A stretch of 64,000 nucleotides of DNA from Mesorhizobium sp. ORS 3324. Its GTDB lineage: Bacteria; Pseudomonadota; Alphaproteobacteria; Rhizobiales; Rhizobiaceae. The notes below the pieces were generated by a model, which saw only the letters and a program-made list of their open reading frames with translations, ran no database searches and was not told where the DNA came from. The stretch spans positions 12,575 through 76,574 of the forward strand of contig LM655177.1 in the NCBI GenBank assembly GCA_000824825.2, written 5' to 3'. Position 1 is the stretch's first letter; each line of letters opens with the position of its first letter. Both the position numbers and the translations under genes were made by a program. Positions 35,039 through 44,199 of this stretch are shown here, one piece after another.

Positions 35039-36146
35039 GTTGGTCTTCCCTCTGGTTGGTCCCGCTATTGTTGGCAACCGGAAACGCCAGCGGCGCTCCG
35101 GCGGCAAAGCCGATGGCGACGGGTTCGCCCGGCTTGAAGAGATTGCCCTGGCCGATCAGGTGATCGGCCTTGGCGAGCAGTGATCCGATGCCCGGGACCT
35201 CGATCGCGTATTCCGCGGTCGAGCCGAGGAAAATCCGGTTGCGGACGACGCCCTTGAGACTGCCGCCTCCGAGTGCTGCGAGGCTGAGCGATTCCGGCCG
35301 CAGGCTCACCGATACGGCCTCGCCCCGGCTAAGCGGCACCCGCTTGCGCGCCGAAATCACTGTGCCGTCGGCGAGCGCCACGTCGACGAGGTCGCCGGAG
35401 AACGCGGCCACCTTGCCGCTCAAGAGATTGGTCTTGCCGACGAAGTCGGCGACGAACAGATCGGCCGGCTCGTCATAGATCTCGCTCGGCTGTCCCAGCT
35501 GGACGACGCGGCCACCATTCATGACGCAGACGAAGTCGCTCATCGACAGTGCTTCCTCCTGGTCGTGGGTGACCAGCACGAAGGTGATGCCGATCTCGCG
35601 CTGCAGGTTCTGCAGCTCGATCTGCATATCGGTGCGCAGCTTCTTGTCGAGCGCCGCCAACGGCTCGTCAAGCAGAAGCACCGCCGGCTTGTTGACCAGC
35701 GCCCGGGCGAGCGCCACGCGCTGCTGCTGGCCGCCGGAAAGCTCGTGGATCTTGCGGCGTCCGTAGCCGGCGAGCTGCACCATGGCCAGCGCCTCGCCTG
35801 CCTTCAGGCTGATCTCGCGCGACGACAGCCGCGGCCTTGCCTGGCGCAGGCCGTAGGAGATGTTGTCCTCGACATCGAGATGCGGAAACAGCGCATATTG
35901 CTGAAACACCATGTTGACCGGACGCCGGTAGGGCGGCGTTCCGGCCATGTCGCGGCCGCGGATCAGCACCTGGCCCTCGCTCGGCTGCTCGAAGCCGCCG
36001 ATCATGCGCAGGCACGTCGTCTTGCCGCAGCCGGACGGCCCGAGCAGCGCCACGAAGGCGGAAGGCGGGATGGCAAGGTCGATGCCGCTGACCGCGGTGA
36101 CAGCGCCGTAGCGCTTGGTGACCGCGCGAAACTCGATATCGGGCAC
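35019..36146 (-). CDS. ABC transporter ATP-binding protein (PotA type)
   Basis: A 375-aa ATPase with Walker A GPSGCGKTTC, Q-loop MVFQQYALFP, signature LSGGQQQR, Walker B VLLLDEPLAALD and VTHDQEEALSM, then a TOBE domain (about residues 275-360). The start is uncertain: GTG 36146 (VPDIEFRAVTK) fits the family best; a TTG at 36185 is also open. It heads the importer operon and overlaps the binding-protein gene by 20 bases. Confidence 0.9.
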   Translation of the reverse strand: MPDIEFRAVTKRYGAVTAVSGIDLAIPPSAFVALLGPSGCGKTTCLRMIGGFEQPSEGQVLIRGRDMAGTPPYRRPVNMVFQQYALFPHLDVEDNISYGLRQARPRLSSREISLKAGEALAMVQLAGYGRRKIHELSGGQQQRVALARALVNKPAVLLLDEPLAALDKKLRTDMQIELQNLQREIGITFVLVTHDQEEALSMSDFVCVMNGGRVVQLGQPSEIYDEPADLFVADFVGKTNLLSGKVAAFSGDLVDVALADGTVISARKRVPLSRGEAVSVSLRPESLSLAALGGGSLKGVVRNRIFLGSTAEYAIEVPGIGSLLAKADHLIGQGNLFKPGEPVAIGFAAGAPLAFPVANNSGTNQREDQHVEILS

Positions 36147-36218
36147 TGCAGTCAAGCCACGGGCTCCAGCGACAGCGTGAGGCAACTTCGCGACGCTAGC
36201 AGAGCCGATGGCGGCTAG

Positions 36219-36242
36219 TATATACCTCGCGGGTGGTATATT
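36219..36242. promoter_or_regulatory. Dyad between the Pot-type operon and the LuxR-type gene
   Basis: TATACC (36221-36226) and GGTATA (36235-36240) form an inverted repeat with an 8-base spacer in AT-rich flanks (TATATACC...GGTATATT). Its position between divergent starts (36146 and 36274) suits an operator for the LuxR-type regulator; it might also overlap a promoter. Confidence 0.5.
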
Positions 36243-36273
36243 TACCTGATTTTATCGTTCAGAGGGGTATGGA

Positions 36274-37086
36274 TTGGCCACTTCCCGCAGTGACGACTAT
36301 AACGCGCTTGCCGCCGTCATCGCCGCGACGCGCGAGAGCGGCGGCGACCATTTCGGCAAGGCGATCGTCGGCTGGCTGCGCGGACATGTCCGCTTCGATC
36401 ACTGCGTGATCTTCGGCTATCGCGGCGCTGCGCGACCGCCGCTCCTGTTCGAGACCTTCTCGCCGGCCGAAAGCCACATCTTCGTCGCGCTCTATCAGGA
36501 AGGGCCCTATCTGCTCGATCCCTTCCACCACGCCGCGGTCGAGCGCAAGGAAGGGTTCTGGCGCATGCGCGAGCTTGCGCCGGACCGCTTCTATGCCAGC
36601 GAATACTACCGCTCCTATTACAGCCAGACGCGACTCGCCGAGGAGGTCGGCTTCTTCGTTCCGCTGGCCGGCAAGGATGCGCTGGTGCTGTCGCTGATGC
36701 GGCTGCGCGCTTCGGGACCGTTCGGCACCGCCGACGCCAGGCTGCTGCGCGACATGGCGCCGGCAGTAATCGGCTTTTGCCGGCTGCGCTGGCCCACCCT
36801 GCCTACCGACGAGGTTGCGACTCCCCCGCCGGGCGAGACCGTCGCGACGGCGAACGAGCTCGATCGCGCCCATATCTGGAAGAGCCTGTCGCTGACCTCG
36901 CGCGAGAAGCAGGTCGTCGACCTGGTGCTTCAGGGCCATTCGACGGAATCGATCGCCAGGGCGCTCAGGATCGTGCCGGGGACCGTCAAGGTCCACCGCC
37001 GCAACATCTACCGCAAGCTCAAGATCAAGTCGCAGGCCGGCCTCTTCGCGCGCTTCGTCGAGATCATCGACGCGCGGATCGGATGA
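36274..37086 (+). CDS. LuxR-family transcriptional regulator
   Basis: A 270-aa regulator with a C-terminal LuxR helix-turn-helix: LTSREKQVVDLVLQG and STESIARALRIVPGTVKVHRRNIYRKL near residues 208-250. The N-terminal 190 residues show no receiver Asp pocket or acyl-homoserine lactone signature I can name. The start is TTG at 36274, seven bases after AGAGGGG. Divergent from the Pot-type importer, it probably controls that operon, perhaps sensing the imported amine. Its end overlaps the convergent GntR gene by 23 bases. Confidence 0.85.
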   Translation: MATSRSDDYNALAAVIAATRESGGDHFGKAIVGWLRGHVRFDHCVIFGYRGAARPPLLFETFSPAESHIFVALYQEGPYLLDPFHHAAVERKEGFWRMRELAPDRFYASEYYRSYYSQTRLAEEVGFFVPLAGKDALVLSLMRLRASGPFGTADARLLRDMAPAVIGFCRLRWPTLPTDEVATPPPGETVATANELDRAHIWKSLSLTSREKQVVDLVLQGHSTESIARALRIVPGTVKVHRRNIYRKLKIKSQAGLFARFVEIIDARIG

Positions 37087-37765
37087 CCTTGGGCGCCTCG
37101 GCGTCGGCGGCCGCGAACACCGCGCTCGCCTCGCTGACGATGGAGACATGGTCCCGGGCCGCCTTGCCCGCGGCAGCCGCGTCGCCGCGCATGATTGCGG
37201 TGACGATCACATCATGTTCCTGCCAGGACTTGGCAAGCCGGCCGGGCAGCATGAACTGAGCGCGCCGGAACGGCGCCAGCCGGCTGCGCGTCATCACGGT
37301 CAGATCGTAGATATGCGTGTTGTGGGCGCCGCGATAAAGCCGGGTATGGAACTCGGTGTTGAAATACTCATAGTCCTCCTCGGCCCGCAGTTGCACGAGC
37401 CGGGCCGAAGCCTGGTGCTCTAACTCCAGCGAGCGGCGCTCGCCGGCGGTCATGCGTTCGGCCGAGAAGCGCGCGCAGATCGCTTCCAGCTCAGCCATGC
37501 TTTCGAACATCGAGGCGAGATATTCCTGCGTCACCATGGCGACGATGGCGCCCCGGTTGGGTCGTCTTTCGACCAGTCCGATGGCGCTCAATTGGCCCAG
37601 CGCCTCCCTCACCGGCGTGCGCGAGACCTCGAAGCGCGCGGCGAGTGAAGACTCGTCGAGCTTCTCGCCGGGGCGCAGATAGCCGGTGACGATGCGGTCC
37701 GCGATCGCCCTGACCATCTGATCCACGGTCGTCCCCGACCTGATCAAGCTTCGCTTTCCCGACAC
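37064..37765 (-). CDS. GntR-family regulator (FCD type), likely biuret-operon regulator
   Basis: A 233-aa protein: N-terminal winged HTH (GEKLDESSLAARFEVSRTPVREALGQLSAIGLV, about residues 33-65) and an FCD domain with EFHTRLYRGAHN and a C-terminal His (QEHDVIVTAI). The start is GTG at 37765 after GGAGGGGA. It diverges from the BMP importer/biuret hydrolase operon. A palindrome AAGTGCATGCACTT and a second TGCATGCACTT copy in the gap are its likely operators. Confidence 0.86.
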   Translation of the reverse strand: MSGKRSLIRSGTTVDQMVRAIADRIVTGYLRPGEKLDESSLAARFEVSRTPVREALGQLSAIGLVERRPNRGAIVAMVTQEYLASMFESMAELEAICARFSAERMTAGERRSLELEHQASARLVQLRAEEDYEYFNTEFHTRLYRGAHNTHIYDLTVMTRSRLAPFRRAQFMLPGRLAKSWQEHDVIVTAIMRGDAAAAGKAARDHVSIVSEASAVFAAADAEAPKVIRSARR

Positions 37766-37894
37766 GTCCCCTCCGTCCAGTTTATTGCAGGCAGGCCCGC
37801 GAGGTGGACGGCCCCACGGACTGGTTTCGACTCAGGCTGCACCTGTATGCCTAGATTTTGACCTCTATGTCAAATTGATCATCCCATAGGCACA

Positions 37895-37908
37895 AAGTGC
37901 ATGCACTT
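37895..37908. promoter_or_regulatory. Putative GntR operator AAGTGCATGCACTT
   Basis: A perfect 14-bp palindrome in the gap between the GntR gene and the biuret operon. The half TGCATGCACTT recurs at 37989-37999. Confidence 0.55.
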
Positions 37909-37975
37909 GCCTTGCCTTTATGCAGAGCCTCTAAAATCGCCTACTGATTTTATTGCGAAAAATACGGATTATGAA

Positions 37976-37992
37976 CTGGCACGGCCATTGCA
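37976..37992 (+). promoter_or_regulatory. Sigma-54 (RpoN) promoter
   Basis: CTGGCACG-GCCA-TTGCA matches the sigma-54 -24/-12 consensus YTGGCACG-N4-TTGCW at every defined position. The -12 GC is at 37990-37991, so transcription should start near 38003, giving a leader of about 50 bases before the ATG at 38055. I found no clear NtrC enhancer upstream. Confidence 0.8.
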
Positions 37993-37999
37993 TGCACTT
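37989..37999. promoter_or_regulatory. Second TGCATGCACTT copy overlapping the -12 element
   Basis: This repeats the half sequence of the palindrome at 37895-37908, 91 bases away, and its first bases are part of the TTGCA -12 box. Binding there would block promoter use. Confidence 0.5.
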
Positions 38000-38054
38000 T
38001 CTTGACGATATGTCCAACCGACCCGAACCGGGCCCAAGAAGGGGAGCATTCGAA

Positions 38055-39182
38055 ATGACCGAGAGATTCATGCTTAGCCGCCGCGATCTGCTCAAGACTT
38101 CCGCCGCCGGTGCGGCACTCGGGCTGGCATCGGCAGCGTTTCCGATCCGTGCGGCGCGCGCCGCCTCCGCGACCGTCGGCTTCATCTATGTCGGTCCAAA
38201 GGACGACTACGGCTACAACCAGGCGCATGCCGAGGGGGCTGCCTCGCTGAAGGGCATCGGAGGCATCTCCATCGTCGAGGAAGAGAACGTTCCCGAGACG
38301 GTCGACGTCCAGAAAACGATGGAATCGATGATCAATCTCGACGGCGCCTCGCTGATCTTCCCGACCTCCTTCGGCTATTTCGACCCGCATATGCTGGCCA
38401 TGTGCGCGAAGTTCCCCGACGTGCAGTTCCGCCATTGCGGCGGCATGTGGAACAAGGACAAGCACCCGATGAACGCCGGTTCCTATTTCGGCTATATCGG
38501 CATGGGCCAGTACCTCAACGGCGTCGTCGCCGGTCACACCACCAAATCGAAGAAGCTCGGCTTCGTCGCCGCCAAGCCGATCCCGCAGGTGCTGCTCAAC
38601 ATCAACTCGTTCCTGCTCGGGGCCCGAGCCGTCGATCCGGCAATCGCCTGCCAGGCGATCTTTACCGGCGAATGGTCGCTGGCAGTCAAGGAGGCAGAGG
38701 CCACCAACGCCCTGGTCGACCAGGGCGCCGACGTCATCACCTGCCATGTCGACAGTCCGAAGGTCGTGGTCGAGACGGCCGCCGGCCGCGGCGCCTTTGT
38801 CTGCGGCTACCACGCCAATCAAAGCCCGCTGGCGCCGGAAAAATACCTGACCGGCGCGGAGTGGAACTGGGCCAAGGTCTACAAGATGTTCGTCGACGAC
38901 CTCATCGCCGGCAAGCCGCTGCCGAACTTCACGCGCGGCGGCCTGGCCGACGGCTTCGTCAAGATGAGCCCGCTCGGTCCCGCCGTCGGCGAAGCGGCCC
39001 GCAAGCAGTTCGACGCTACGTTGGCCGAAATGATGAAGGGCGGCTTCTCGGTCATCAAGGGACCGTTGAAGAGCAACAAGGGCGCCGTCGTCGCCACGGC
39101 AGGCCAAGCCTTTGTAGAGACCGCCATCGAGCTCGAAAGCATGGACTATCTCGTCGAGGGCGTCGTCGGCTCGACGGCCTGA
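38055..39182 (+). CDS. BMP-family ABC transporter substrate-binding protein
   Basis: A 375-aa binding protein of the basic membrane protein (Bmp/PnrA) family. The leader has a twin-arginine motif SRRDLLKTSAAG (about residues 8-19) with likely cleavage near ARAAS. Mature features are GFIYVGPKDDYGYNQAHAEG and the family block SYFGYIGMGQYLNGVVAG. The ATG at 38055 follows AAGGGGAG; an upstream TTG frame would overlap the sigma-54 promoter and is rejected. BMP importers often carry nucleosides; here the same operon encodes biuret and allophanate hydrolases, so a ureide-type ligand is more likely. Confidence 0.9.
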   Translation: MTERFMLSRRDLLKTSAAGAALGLASAAFPIRAARAASATVGFIYVGPKDDYGYNQAHAEGAASLKGIGGISIVEEENVPETVDVQKTMESMINLDGASLIFPTSFGYFDPHMLAMCAKFPDVQFRHCGGMWNKDKHPMNAGSYFGYIGMGQYLNGVVAGHTTKSKKLGFVAAKPIPQVLLNINSFLLGARAVDPAIACQAIFTGEWSLAVKEAEATNALVDQGADVITCHVDSPKVVVETAAGRGAFVCGYHANQSPLAPEKYLTGAEWNWAKVYKMFVDDLIAGKPLPNFTRGGLADGFVKMSPLGPAVGEAARKQFDATLAEMMKGGFSVIKGPLKSNKGAVVATAGQAFVETAIELESMDYLVEGVVGSTA

Positions 39183-39201
39183 GCAGGCCGGGAGACGTTC
39201 G

Positions 39202-40326
39202 ATGACGGATATGGTGAGCAGTCCGGACATGCCGGGCATCCTCGAAGCCAGGGGATATCGGGCGGCCCTCGAATGGATCGCAAGGCGGGCGGAAGCCTTC
39301 GTCATTCCGCTCGCAGCCCTGGTCGTCGGCATGGTGCTGTTCAGCCTGTTCATCTTGGCTGTCGGCAGATCGCCGGTCCAGCTCTACGAGACGATGTGGC
39401 GGGGCGGCTTCGGCTCCTGGTTTTCCATCCAGAACTCGCTGTCGCGCGGCGCGCCGCTCCTGCTTGCGGCGCTCTGCGTGGCGCTGCCGGCGCGCCTCGG
39501 GTTGGTCGTCATCGGCGGCGAAGGCGCGATCGTGCTGGGCGGCGTCACCGCGGCCGCCATCGGCGTGGTGCTGAACGGCGCGCCGTCTTTTCTCGTCATC
39601 CTCCTCATGGGCGTGGGGGGCGCGGCCGCCGGCGGCATCTGGATTGGTGCCGTCGGCGCGCTGCGCCATTACCGCGCCGTCAACGAGACCATTTCCAGCC
39701 TGCTGATGGCCTATATCGCCATCGCGCTCATGAACCATCTGGTGGAAGGGCCGCTGCGCGATCCGGCCTCGCTCAACAAGCCTTCGACCCAGCCGCTGTC
39801 GGATGTCTACCGCGTCGGCAACATTCCGGGCATGGAGGTGCATTGGGGCCTTGTCGTCGGCATCCTCGCCTGCGTGCTGTCCTGGCTGCTGATCGAGAAG
39901 ACCCGCTGGGGTTTCGCCGCCCGCATCGCCGGCGGCAATGTCAGGGCGGCACAGGTGCAGGGCCTTGCCGTCGGGCCGCTGATCGTCGGCTTCACCGCGC
40001 TCGCCGGCGGCTTTGCCGGCCTTGCCGGCATGGTGGAGGTCGCGGCCGTGCAAGGCAGCGCCAACGGCTCCCTCGCCGCCGGCTACGGCTATACCGGCAT
40101 CCTCGTCGCCTTCCTTGCCCGCCACAATCCGCTTGCCATCATCCCCGTCGCCATCCTGCTTGGCGGCATCGACGCCTCCGGCGGCCTGATCCAGCGCCGC
40201 ATGGATCTGCCCGACGCAACGGTGCTGGTATTGCAGGGCATGCTCTTCATCGTCGTCCTGTTCAGCGAGACCTTCTACGGCCGCTTCAAGCTCTTCAACC
40301 CCGACCTCTGGCAGAGGAGCACCTGA
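39202..40326 (+). CDS. ABC transporter permease (BMP/ribose type, first)
   Basis: A 374-aa permease of the branched-chain/ribose permease fold with about ten helices, beginning near FVIPLAALVVGMVLFSLFIL. It contains the conserved GEGAIVLGGVTAA and NETISSLLMAYIA segments. The ATG follows GGGAGACG; its stop shares one base with the next ATG. It pairs with the second permease. Confidence 0.9.
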   Translation: MTDMVSSPDMPGILEARGYRAALEWIARRAEAFVIPLAALVVGMVLFSLFILAVGRSPVQLYETMWRGGFGSWFSIQNSLSRGAPLLLAALCVALPARLGLVVIGGEGAIVLGGVTAAAIGVVLNGAPSFLVILLMGVGGAAAGGIWIGAVGALRHYRAVNETISSLLMAYIAIALMNHLVEGPLRDPASLNKPSTQPLSDVYRVGNIPGMEVHWGLVVGILACVLSWLLIEKTRWGFAARIAGGNVRAAQVQGLAVGPLIVGFTALAGGFAGLAGMVEVAAVQGSANGSLAAGYGYTGILVAFLARHNPLAIIPVAILLGGIDASGGLIQRRMDLPDATVLVLQGMLFIVVLFSETFYGRFKLFNPDLWQRST

Positions 40327-41252
40327 TGGAAGCGACCGACATCGGGCTGTGGGGCGTACCGCTTGCCATGCTGGGCGGCGCCATTCGTGTCTCTACCCCG
40401 TTCATCTTCGTGTCGCTCGGCGAGGCCATCACCGAGCGCTCCGGACGCATCAATCTCGGCCTCGAGGGCACGCTGGTGTTCGGCGCCATGAGCGCCTATG
40501 CGGTGGCGGTGATGACCGGCTCGCCGTGGCTCGGCCTTTTGGCCGCTTCGGTCGCCGGCCTCTGCTTCGGCCTCTTCCACGGCTGGATCTGCAAGTTCCC
40601 GAAAGTCAACGACATCGCCATCGGTATCGCCCTGATGCTCTTCGGCACCGGCCTCGCCTTCTTCTTCGGCAAGCCGTTCATCCAGCCTTCGGCGCCCGAC
40701 CTGCCGGCAATCCCGTTCGGCGCCTGGTCCGACATTCCGCAAGTGCAGGCAGCGCTCAACGTCAACGTGCTGTTCCTGATCGGTGCTGCGCTTGCCGTCT
40801 TCCTCTGGTGGGCGTTTCGCAACACCCGTATAGGCCTGATCGTGCGCGTGGTCGGCGACAGCGCCGACGCCGCGCTCGCCATGGGTCTCAACCCGAGCAC
40901 GGTGCGCCTCCTCGCAACCGGCGTCGGCGGCGCGCTGGCCGGCATAGGCGGCGCCTATCTGTCGCTCTACTATCCCGGCAGCTGGACAGAGCGCATCTCG
41001 TCCGGCCAGGGGCTGATGGCGGTGGCGCTGGTCATCTTCGCCCGCTGGAACCCGCTCGGCTGCTTTGCCGCCGCGCTTTTGTTCGGCGGCGCCGGGGCCT
41101 TGGGTCCAGCGCTGCAGTCGGTCGGCGTCACGCAGGGCTACTACCTCTTCTACGCCGCCCCCTACATCCTCACCCTCATCATCATGATCGCCACCTCGTC
41201 GCCGAACCGGACGCTCGCCGGCGCGCCCGGCGAACTGTCGATCACCAAATGA
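40326..41252 (+). CDS. ABC transporter permease (BMP/ribose type, second)
   Basis: A 308-aa permease with [24 protein letters not shown], the hallmark N-terminal block of BMP-system permeases, and about eight helices ending near [13 protein letters not shown]. It is coupled to the first permease by TGATG. The following gene, biuH, starts 37 bases later in the same operon. Confidence 0.9.
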   Translation: MEATDIGLWGVPLAMLGGAIRVSTPFIFVSLGEAITERSGRINLGLEGTLVFGAMSAYAVAVMTGSPWLGLLAASVAGLCFGLFHGWICKFPKVNDIAIGIALMLFGTGLAFFFGKPFIQPSAPDLPAIPFGAWSDIPQVQAALNVNVLFLIGAALAVFLWWAFRNTRIGLIVRVVGDSADAALAMGLNPSTVRLLATGVGGALAGIGGAYLSLYYPGSWTERISSGQGLMAVALVIFARWNPLGCFAAALLFGGAGALGPALQSVGVTQGYYLFYAAPYILTLIIMIATSSPNRTLAGAPGELSITK

Positions 41253-41289
41253 CTGTTCCCCAGGAACCCGCTCCCAAGGAGTTTTTGCC

Positions 41290-41991
41290 ATGAACGCCAG
41301 AGCCGAGATCACGGAGCGCTATATCGACGCCGATCCCTACCCCTGGCCCTACAATGGCAATCTGCGGCCGGACAATACCGCGCTGATCATCATCGACATG
41401 CAGACCGATTTCTGCGGTCCGGGCGGCTATGTCGACCATATGGGCTACGACCTGTCGTTGGTGAGAGCGCCGATCGAGCCGATCAAGTCGGTGCTCGCCG
41501 CCATGCGGGTGAAGGGCTACACCATCATCCACACGCGCGAGGGCCATCGCCCCGACCTCGCCGACCTGCCCGCCAATAAGCGCTGGCGCTCGCGCCGCAT
41601 CAATGCCGGCATCGGCGACCCCGGCCCTTGCGGGCGCATCCTTGTGCGCGGCGAGCCGGGCTGGGACATTATCCCGGACCTCTATCCGGCCGCGGGCGAG
41701 CCGATCATCGACAAGCCCGGCAAGGGCTCGTTCTGCGCCACCGACCTCGAGCTGATCCTCAACCAGCGCGGCATCGAGAACATCGTGCTCACCGGCATCA
41801 CCACCGATGTCTGCGTGCACACCACGATGCGCGAGGCCAACGACCGCGGCTTCGAATGCGTGATGCTCGAGGATTGCTGTGGGGCGACCGACTACGGCAA
41901 CCACCTGGCGGCGATCAAGATGATCAAGATGCAGGGCGGCGTGTTCGGCGCGGTGTCGAATTCGGCCGCGCTCGTCTCCCAGCTGCCGTGA
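41290..41991 (+). CDS. biuH: Biuret hydrolase (isochorismatase-like cysteine hydrolase)
   Basis: A 233-aa cytoplasmic amidohydrolase that should convert biuret to allophanate and ammonia. The triad is Asp36 (IIIDMQTDF), Lys142 (IIDKPGKG) and Cys175 (TTDVCVHTT), the same numbers I recall for Rhizobium leguminosarum BiuH, and the whole chain from [11 protein letters not shown] to SNSAALV reads like that protein. The ATG at 41290 follows AAGGAG. It lies downstream of the BMP permeases and upstream of their ATPase, so uptake and hydrolysis are one transcription unit. This is the best functional anchor of the locus. Confidence 0.93.
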   Translation: MNARAEITERYIDADPYPWPYNGNLRPDNTALIIIDMQTDFCGPGGYVDHMGYDLSLVRAPIEPIKSVLAAMRVKGYTIIHTREGHRPDLADLPANKRWRSRRINAGIGDPGPCGRILVRGEPGWDIIPDLYPAAGEPIIDKPGKGSFCATDLELILNQRGIENIVLTGITTDVCVHTTMREANDRGFECVMLEDCCGATDYGNHLAAIKMIKMQGGVFGAVSNSAALVSQLP

Positions 41992-42001
41992 GAGACAGGC
42001 G

Positions 42002-43531
42002 ATGAGCGGAACGCACCGTAGGGCGATCGGCGTCGAGACCATCGGCATGACCATGCGCTTCGGCGCCTTCACGGCGCTGGACGATGTCTCCATCAAGGTT
42101 CCGGCTGGCTCGTTCCACGCCTTGCTCGGCGAGAACGGCGCCGGCAAGTCGACGCTGGTCAAATGTATGATGGGTTTCTACCACCCGACGTCGGGCGACA
42201 TGCTGGTCGACGGCCATGAAGTCGCGATCGCAAGTCCCAGGGATGCCTCGGCGCTCGGCCTCGGCATGGTCTATCAGCATTTCACGCTCGTGCCGTCGCT
42301 GACGGGCGCCGAGAACCTGGTCATCTCGCGCGAGAAGGTGCCGGGCATCATCGACTGGCGCAAGGAGCGCGCAGCACTTGCCGCCTTCATGGGGCGCATG
42401 CCCTTCAAGCTGCCGCTCGACGTCAAGGTGGCCGAGCTCGCCGCTGGCGAGAAGCAGAAGCTGGAGATCGTCAAGCAGCTCTATCTCGGCCGCAATTTCC
42501 TGGTGCTGGACGAGCCGACATCCGTGCTCACGCCAGGCGAAGCGCAGGACGTGCTTGGACTGATGCGCGGCATGACGAAGGCCGGCGATCTCACAGTGCT
42601 GATGATCTCCCACAAATTCCATGAGGTCACGGCATTCGCCGACGACATCACGGTGCTGCGCAAGGGGAGGCTGACCGGAACCGGGAAGGTCTCCGATCTT
42701 TCGCACAAGGAGATGGCGGCAATGATGATCGGCGACCAGCCGATCGCGGCGCTCGACAGCCGCGCCGCGCCAAAGCCTGATGCCGAGATCGTGCTCAAGG
42801 TGAAAGCGCTGAAGGCGCCGGACCGCACCGGCCTCAAGTCGATCAATATCGCCGACCTCGGCGTGCGCTCCGGCGAGATCGTCGGCATCGCCGGCATCTC
42901 CGGCAATGGCCAGAAGGAGTTCCTGGAAGTGCTGGCCGGCCAACGCGCCCACAATACGGGCGAAGTCTGGGTTCGCGGCATGCCCTACACTGCAACGCGT
43001 GCCGAGGCGCGCGAGCTGAACGTTCGCCTCATCCCGGAGGAGCCACTGAAGAATGCCTGCGCGCCGAAGATGACGGTCGCCGAGAACATCGCCTTCCGCA
43101 CCTTCGACGTCGACGGCAACGGCAAGCCGGTGAGTTGGATCAGCGCCGGCGCCATCAAGTCCTTCAGTGCCCGCCTGGTCCAGCAGTTCAAGGTCAAGAC
43201 GGCATCGTTATCGTCGCCCATCGCCTCGCTGTCGGGCGGCAATGTGCAGCGCGCGGTGCTCGCACGCGAGCTCACCGGCGAGGTCGACCTTTTGATCGTC
43301 TCCAACCCTTGCTTCGGCCTCGACTTTTCCGCCGTGGCGGAAATCCGCGCCCGCATCATGAAGGCGCGAAACGCCGGTGCCGCGGTGCTGCTGATGTCGG
43401 AAGACCTCGACGAGCTGCTGGAGCTCTCCGATCGCATCCTCGTCATGTCCGACGGCGCGCTCGTCTACGAGACCCCGATCGCAGAGGCGAGCGTGCAGAC
43501 GATCGGCGAGCACATGGCGGGGCATCACTGA
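42002..43531 (+). CDS. BMP-system ABC transporter ATP-binding protein (double NBD)
   Basis: A 509-aa tandem ATPase. The first domain has Walker [10 protein letters not shown], signature LAAGEKQK and Walker [13 protein letters not shown]. The second has a degenerate Walker A ([10 protein letters not shown], no Lys-Ser/Thr pair), signature LSGGNVQR and a degenerate Walker B ([12 protein letters not shown]), as is common in the sugar/BMP class. It powers the permeases at 39202 and 40326. Its stop shares a base with the next ATG. Confidence 0.91.
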   Translation: MSGTHRRAIGVETIGMTMRFGAFTALDDVSIKVPAGSFHALLGENGAGKSTLVKCMMGFYHPTSGDMLVDGHEVAIASPRDASALGLGMVYQHFTLVPSLTGAENLVISREKVPGIIDWRKERAALAAFMGRMPFKLPLDVKVAELAAGEKQKLEIVKQLYLGRNFLVLDEPTSVLTPGEAQDVLGLMRGMTKAGDLTVLMISHKFHEVTAFADDITVLRKGRLTGTGKVSDLSHKEMAAMMIGDQPIAALDSRAAPKPDAEIVLKVKALKAPDRTGLKSINIADLGVRSGEIVGIAGISGNGQKEFLEVLAGQRAHNTGEVWVRGMPYTATRAEARELNVRLIPEEPLKNACAPKMTVAENIAFRTFDVDGNGKPVSWISAGAIKSFSARLVQQFKVKTASLSSPIASLSGGNVQRAVLARELTGEVDLLIVSNPCFGLDFSAVAEIRARIMKARNAGAAVLLMSEDLDELLELSDRILVMSDGALVYETPIAEASVQTIGEHMAGHH

Positions 43532-44199
43532 TGGCGGAGATCGCAGCACAGCCCTTCGCCTTTGCCTTCAAGCCGGCGACGACCGCTCTCATCGTCATCG
43601 ACATGCAGCGCGACTTCACCGAGCCCGGCGGCTTCGGCGCCAGCCTCGGCAACGATGTCAGCCGGGTGGCGGCGATCGTGCCGACGGTGAAAAAGCTCAT
43701 CGAAGGCTTCCGTGCCGCCGGCCTGCCGGTGATCCACACGATGGAGTGCCACAGGCCCGATCTTTCGGACTTGCCGCCCGCCAAGCGCGACCGCGGCAAC
43801 CCGTCGATCCGCATCGGCGATATCGGCCCGATGGGCCGCGTGCTGATCGCGGGCGAACCAGGCACGGCGATCCTCGACGAGCTCGCGCCCCTGCCCGAAG
43901 AGATCGTCATCGAGAAACCCGGCAAGGGCGCCTTCTATGCGACCAGCCTCGGCGATGACCTGAAGCGGATCGGCGCCCGGCAGCTCGTCTTTGCCGGCGT
44001 GACGACCGAAGTCTGCGTGCAGACGACCATGCGCGAGGCCAACGACCGCGGCTATGAATGCCTGGTCGCCGAAGACGCGACGGAGAGCTACTTTCCCGAA
44101 TTCAAGGCGGCGGCTCTGGCCATGATCAGGGCGCAAGGCGCGATCGTCGGCTGGACGGCAACGACCGATCAGGTGCTCGAGGGAATCGCGAATGCCTAA
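43531..44199 (+). CDS. Second isochorismatase-like cysteine hydrolase (BiuH paralogue, triuret or ureide hydrolase?)
   Basis: A 222-aa cysteine hydrolase with triad Asp24 (IVIDMQRDF), Lys129 (IEKPGKGAF) and Cys162 (TTEVCVQTT). It resembles BiuH around [16 protein letters not shown] and [11 protein letters not shown] but lacks the BiuH N-terminus, so it is a diverged paralogue. Triuret hydrolases belong to this family and feed carboxybiuret into the same route; an ureidoacrylate-like or other ureide substrate is also possible. TGATG coupling to the ATPase and an overlap with the cupin show it is part of the operon. Confidence 0.85.
   Translation: MAEIAAQPFAFAFKPATTALIVIDMQRDFTEPGGFGASLGNDVSRVAAIVPTVKKLIEGFRAAGLPVIHTMECHRPDLSDLPPAKRDRGNPSIRIGDIGPMGRVLIAGEPGTAILDELAPLPEEIVIEKPGKGAFYATSLGDDLKRIGARQLVFAGVTTEVCVQTTMREANDRGYECLVAEDATESYFPEFKAAALAMIRAQGAIVGWTATTDQVLEGIANA

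Noticed and set aside
37857..37874. TTTGAC-N6-GTCAAA inverted repeat upstream of the biuret operon as an NtrC or other operator
   Set aside because: It does not match the NtrC site GCAC-N7-GTGC, and only a short dyad is present; it could as well be a chance -35-like sequence.
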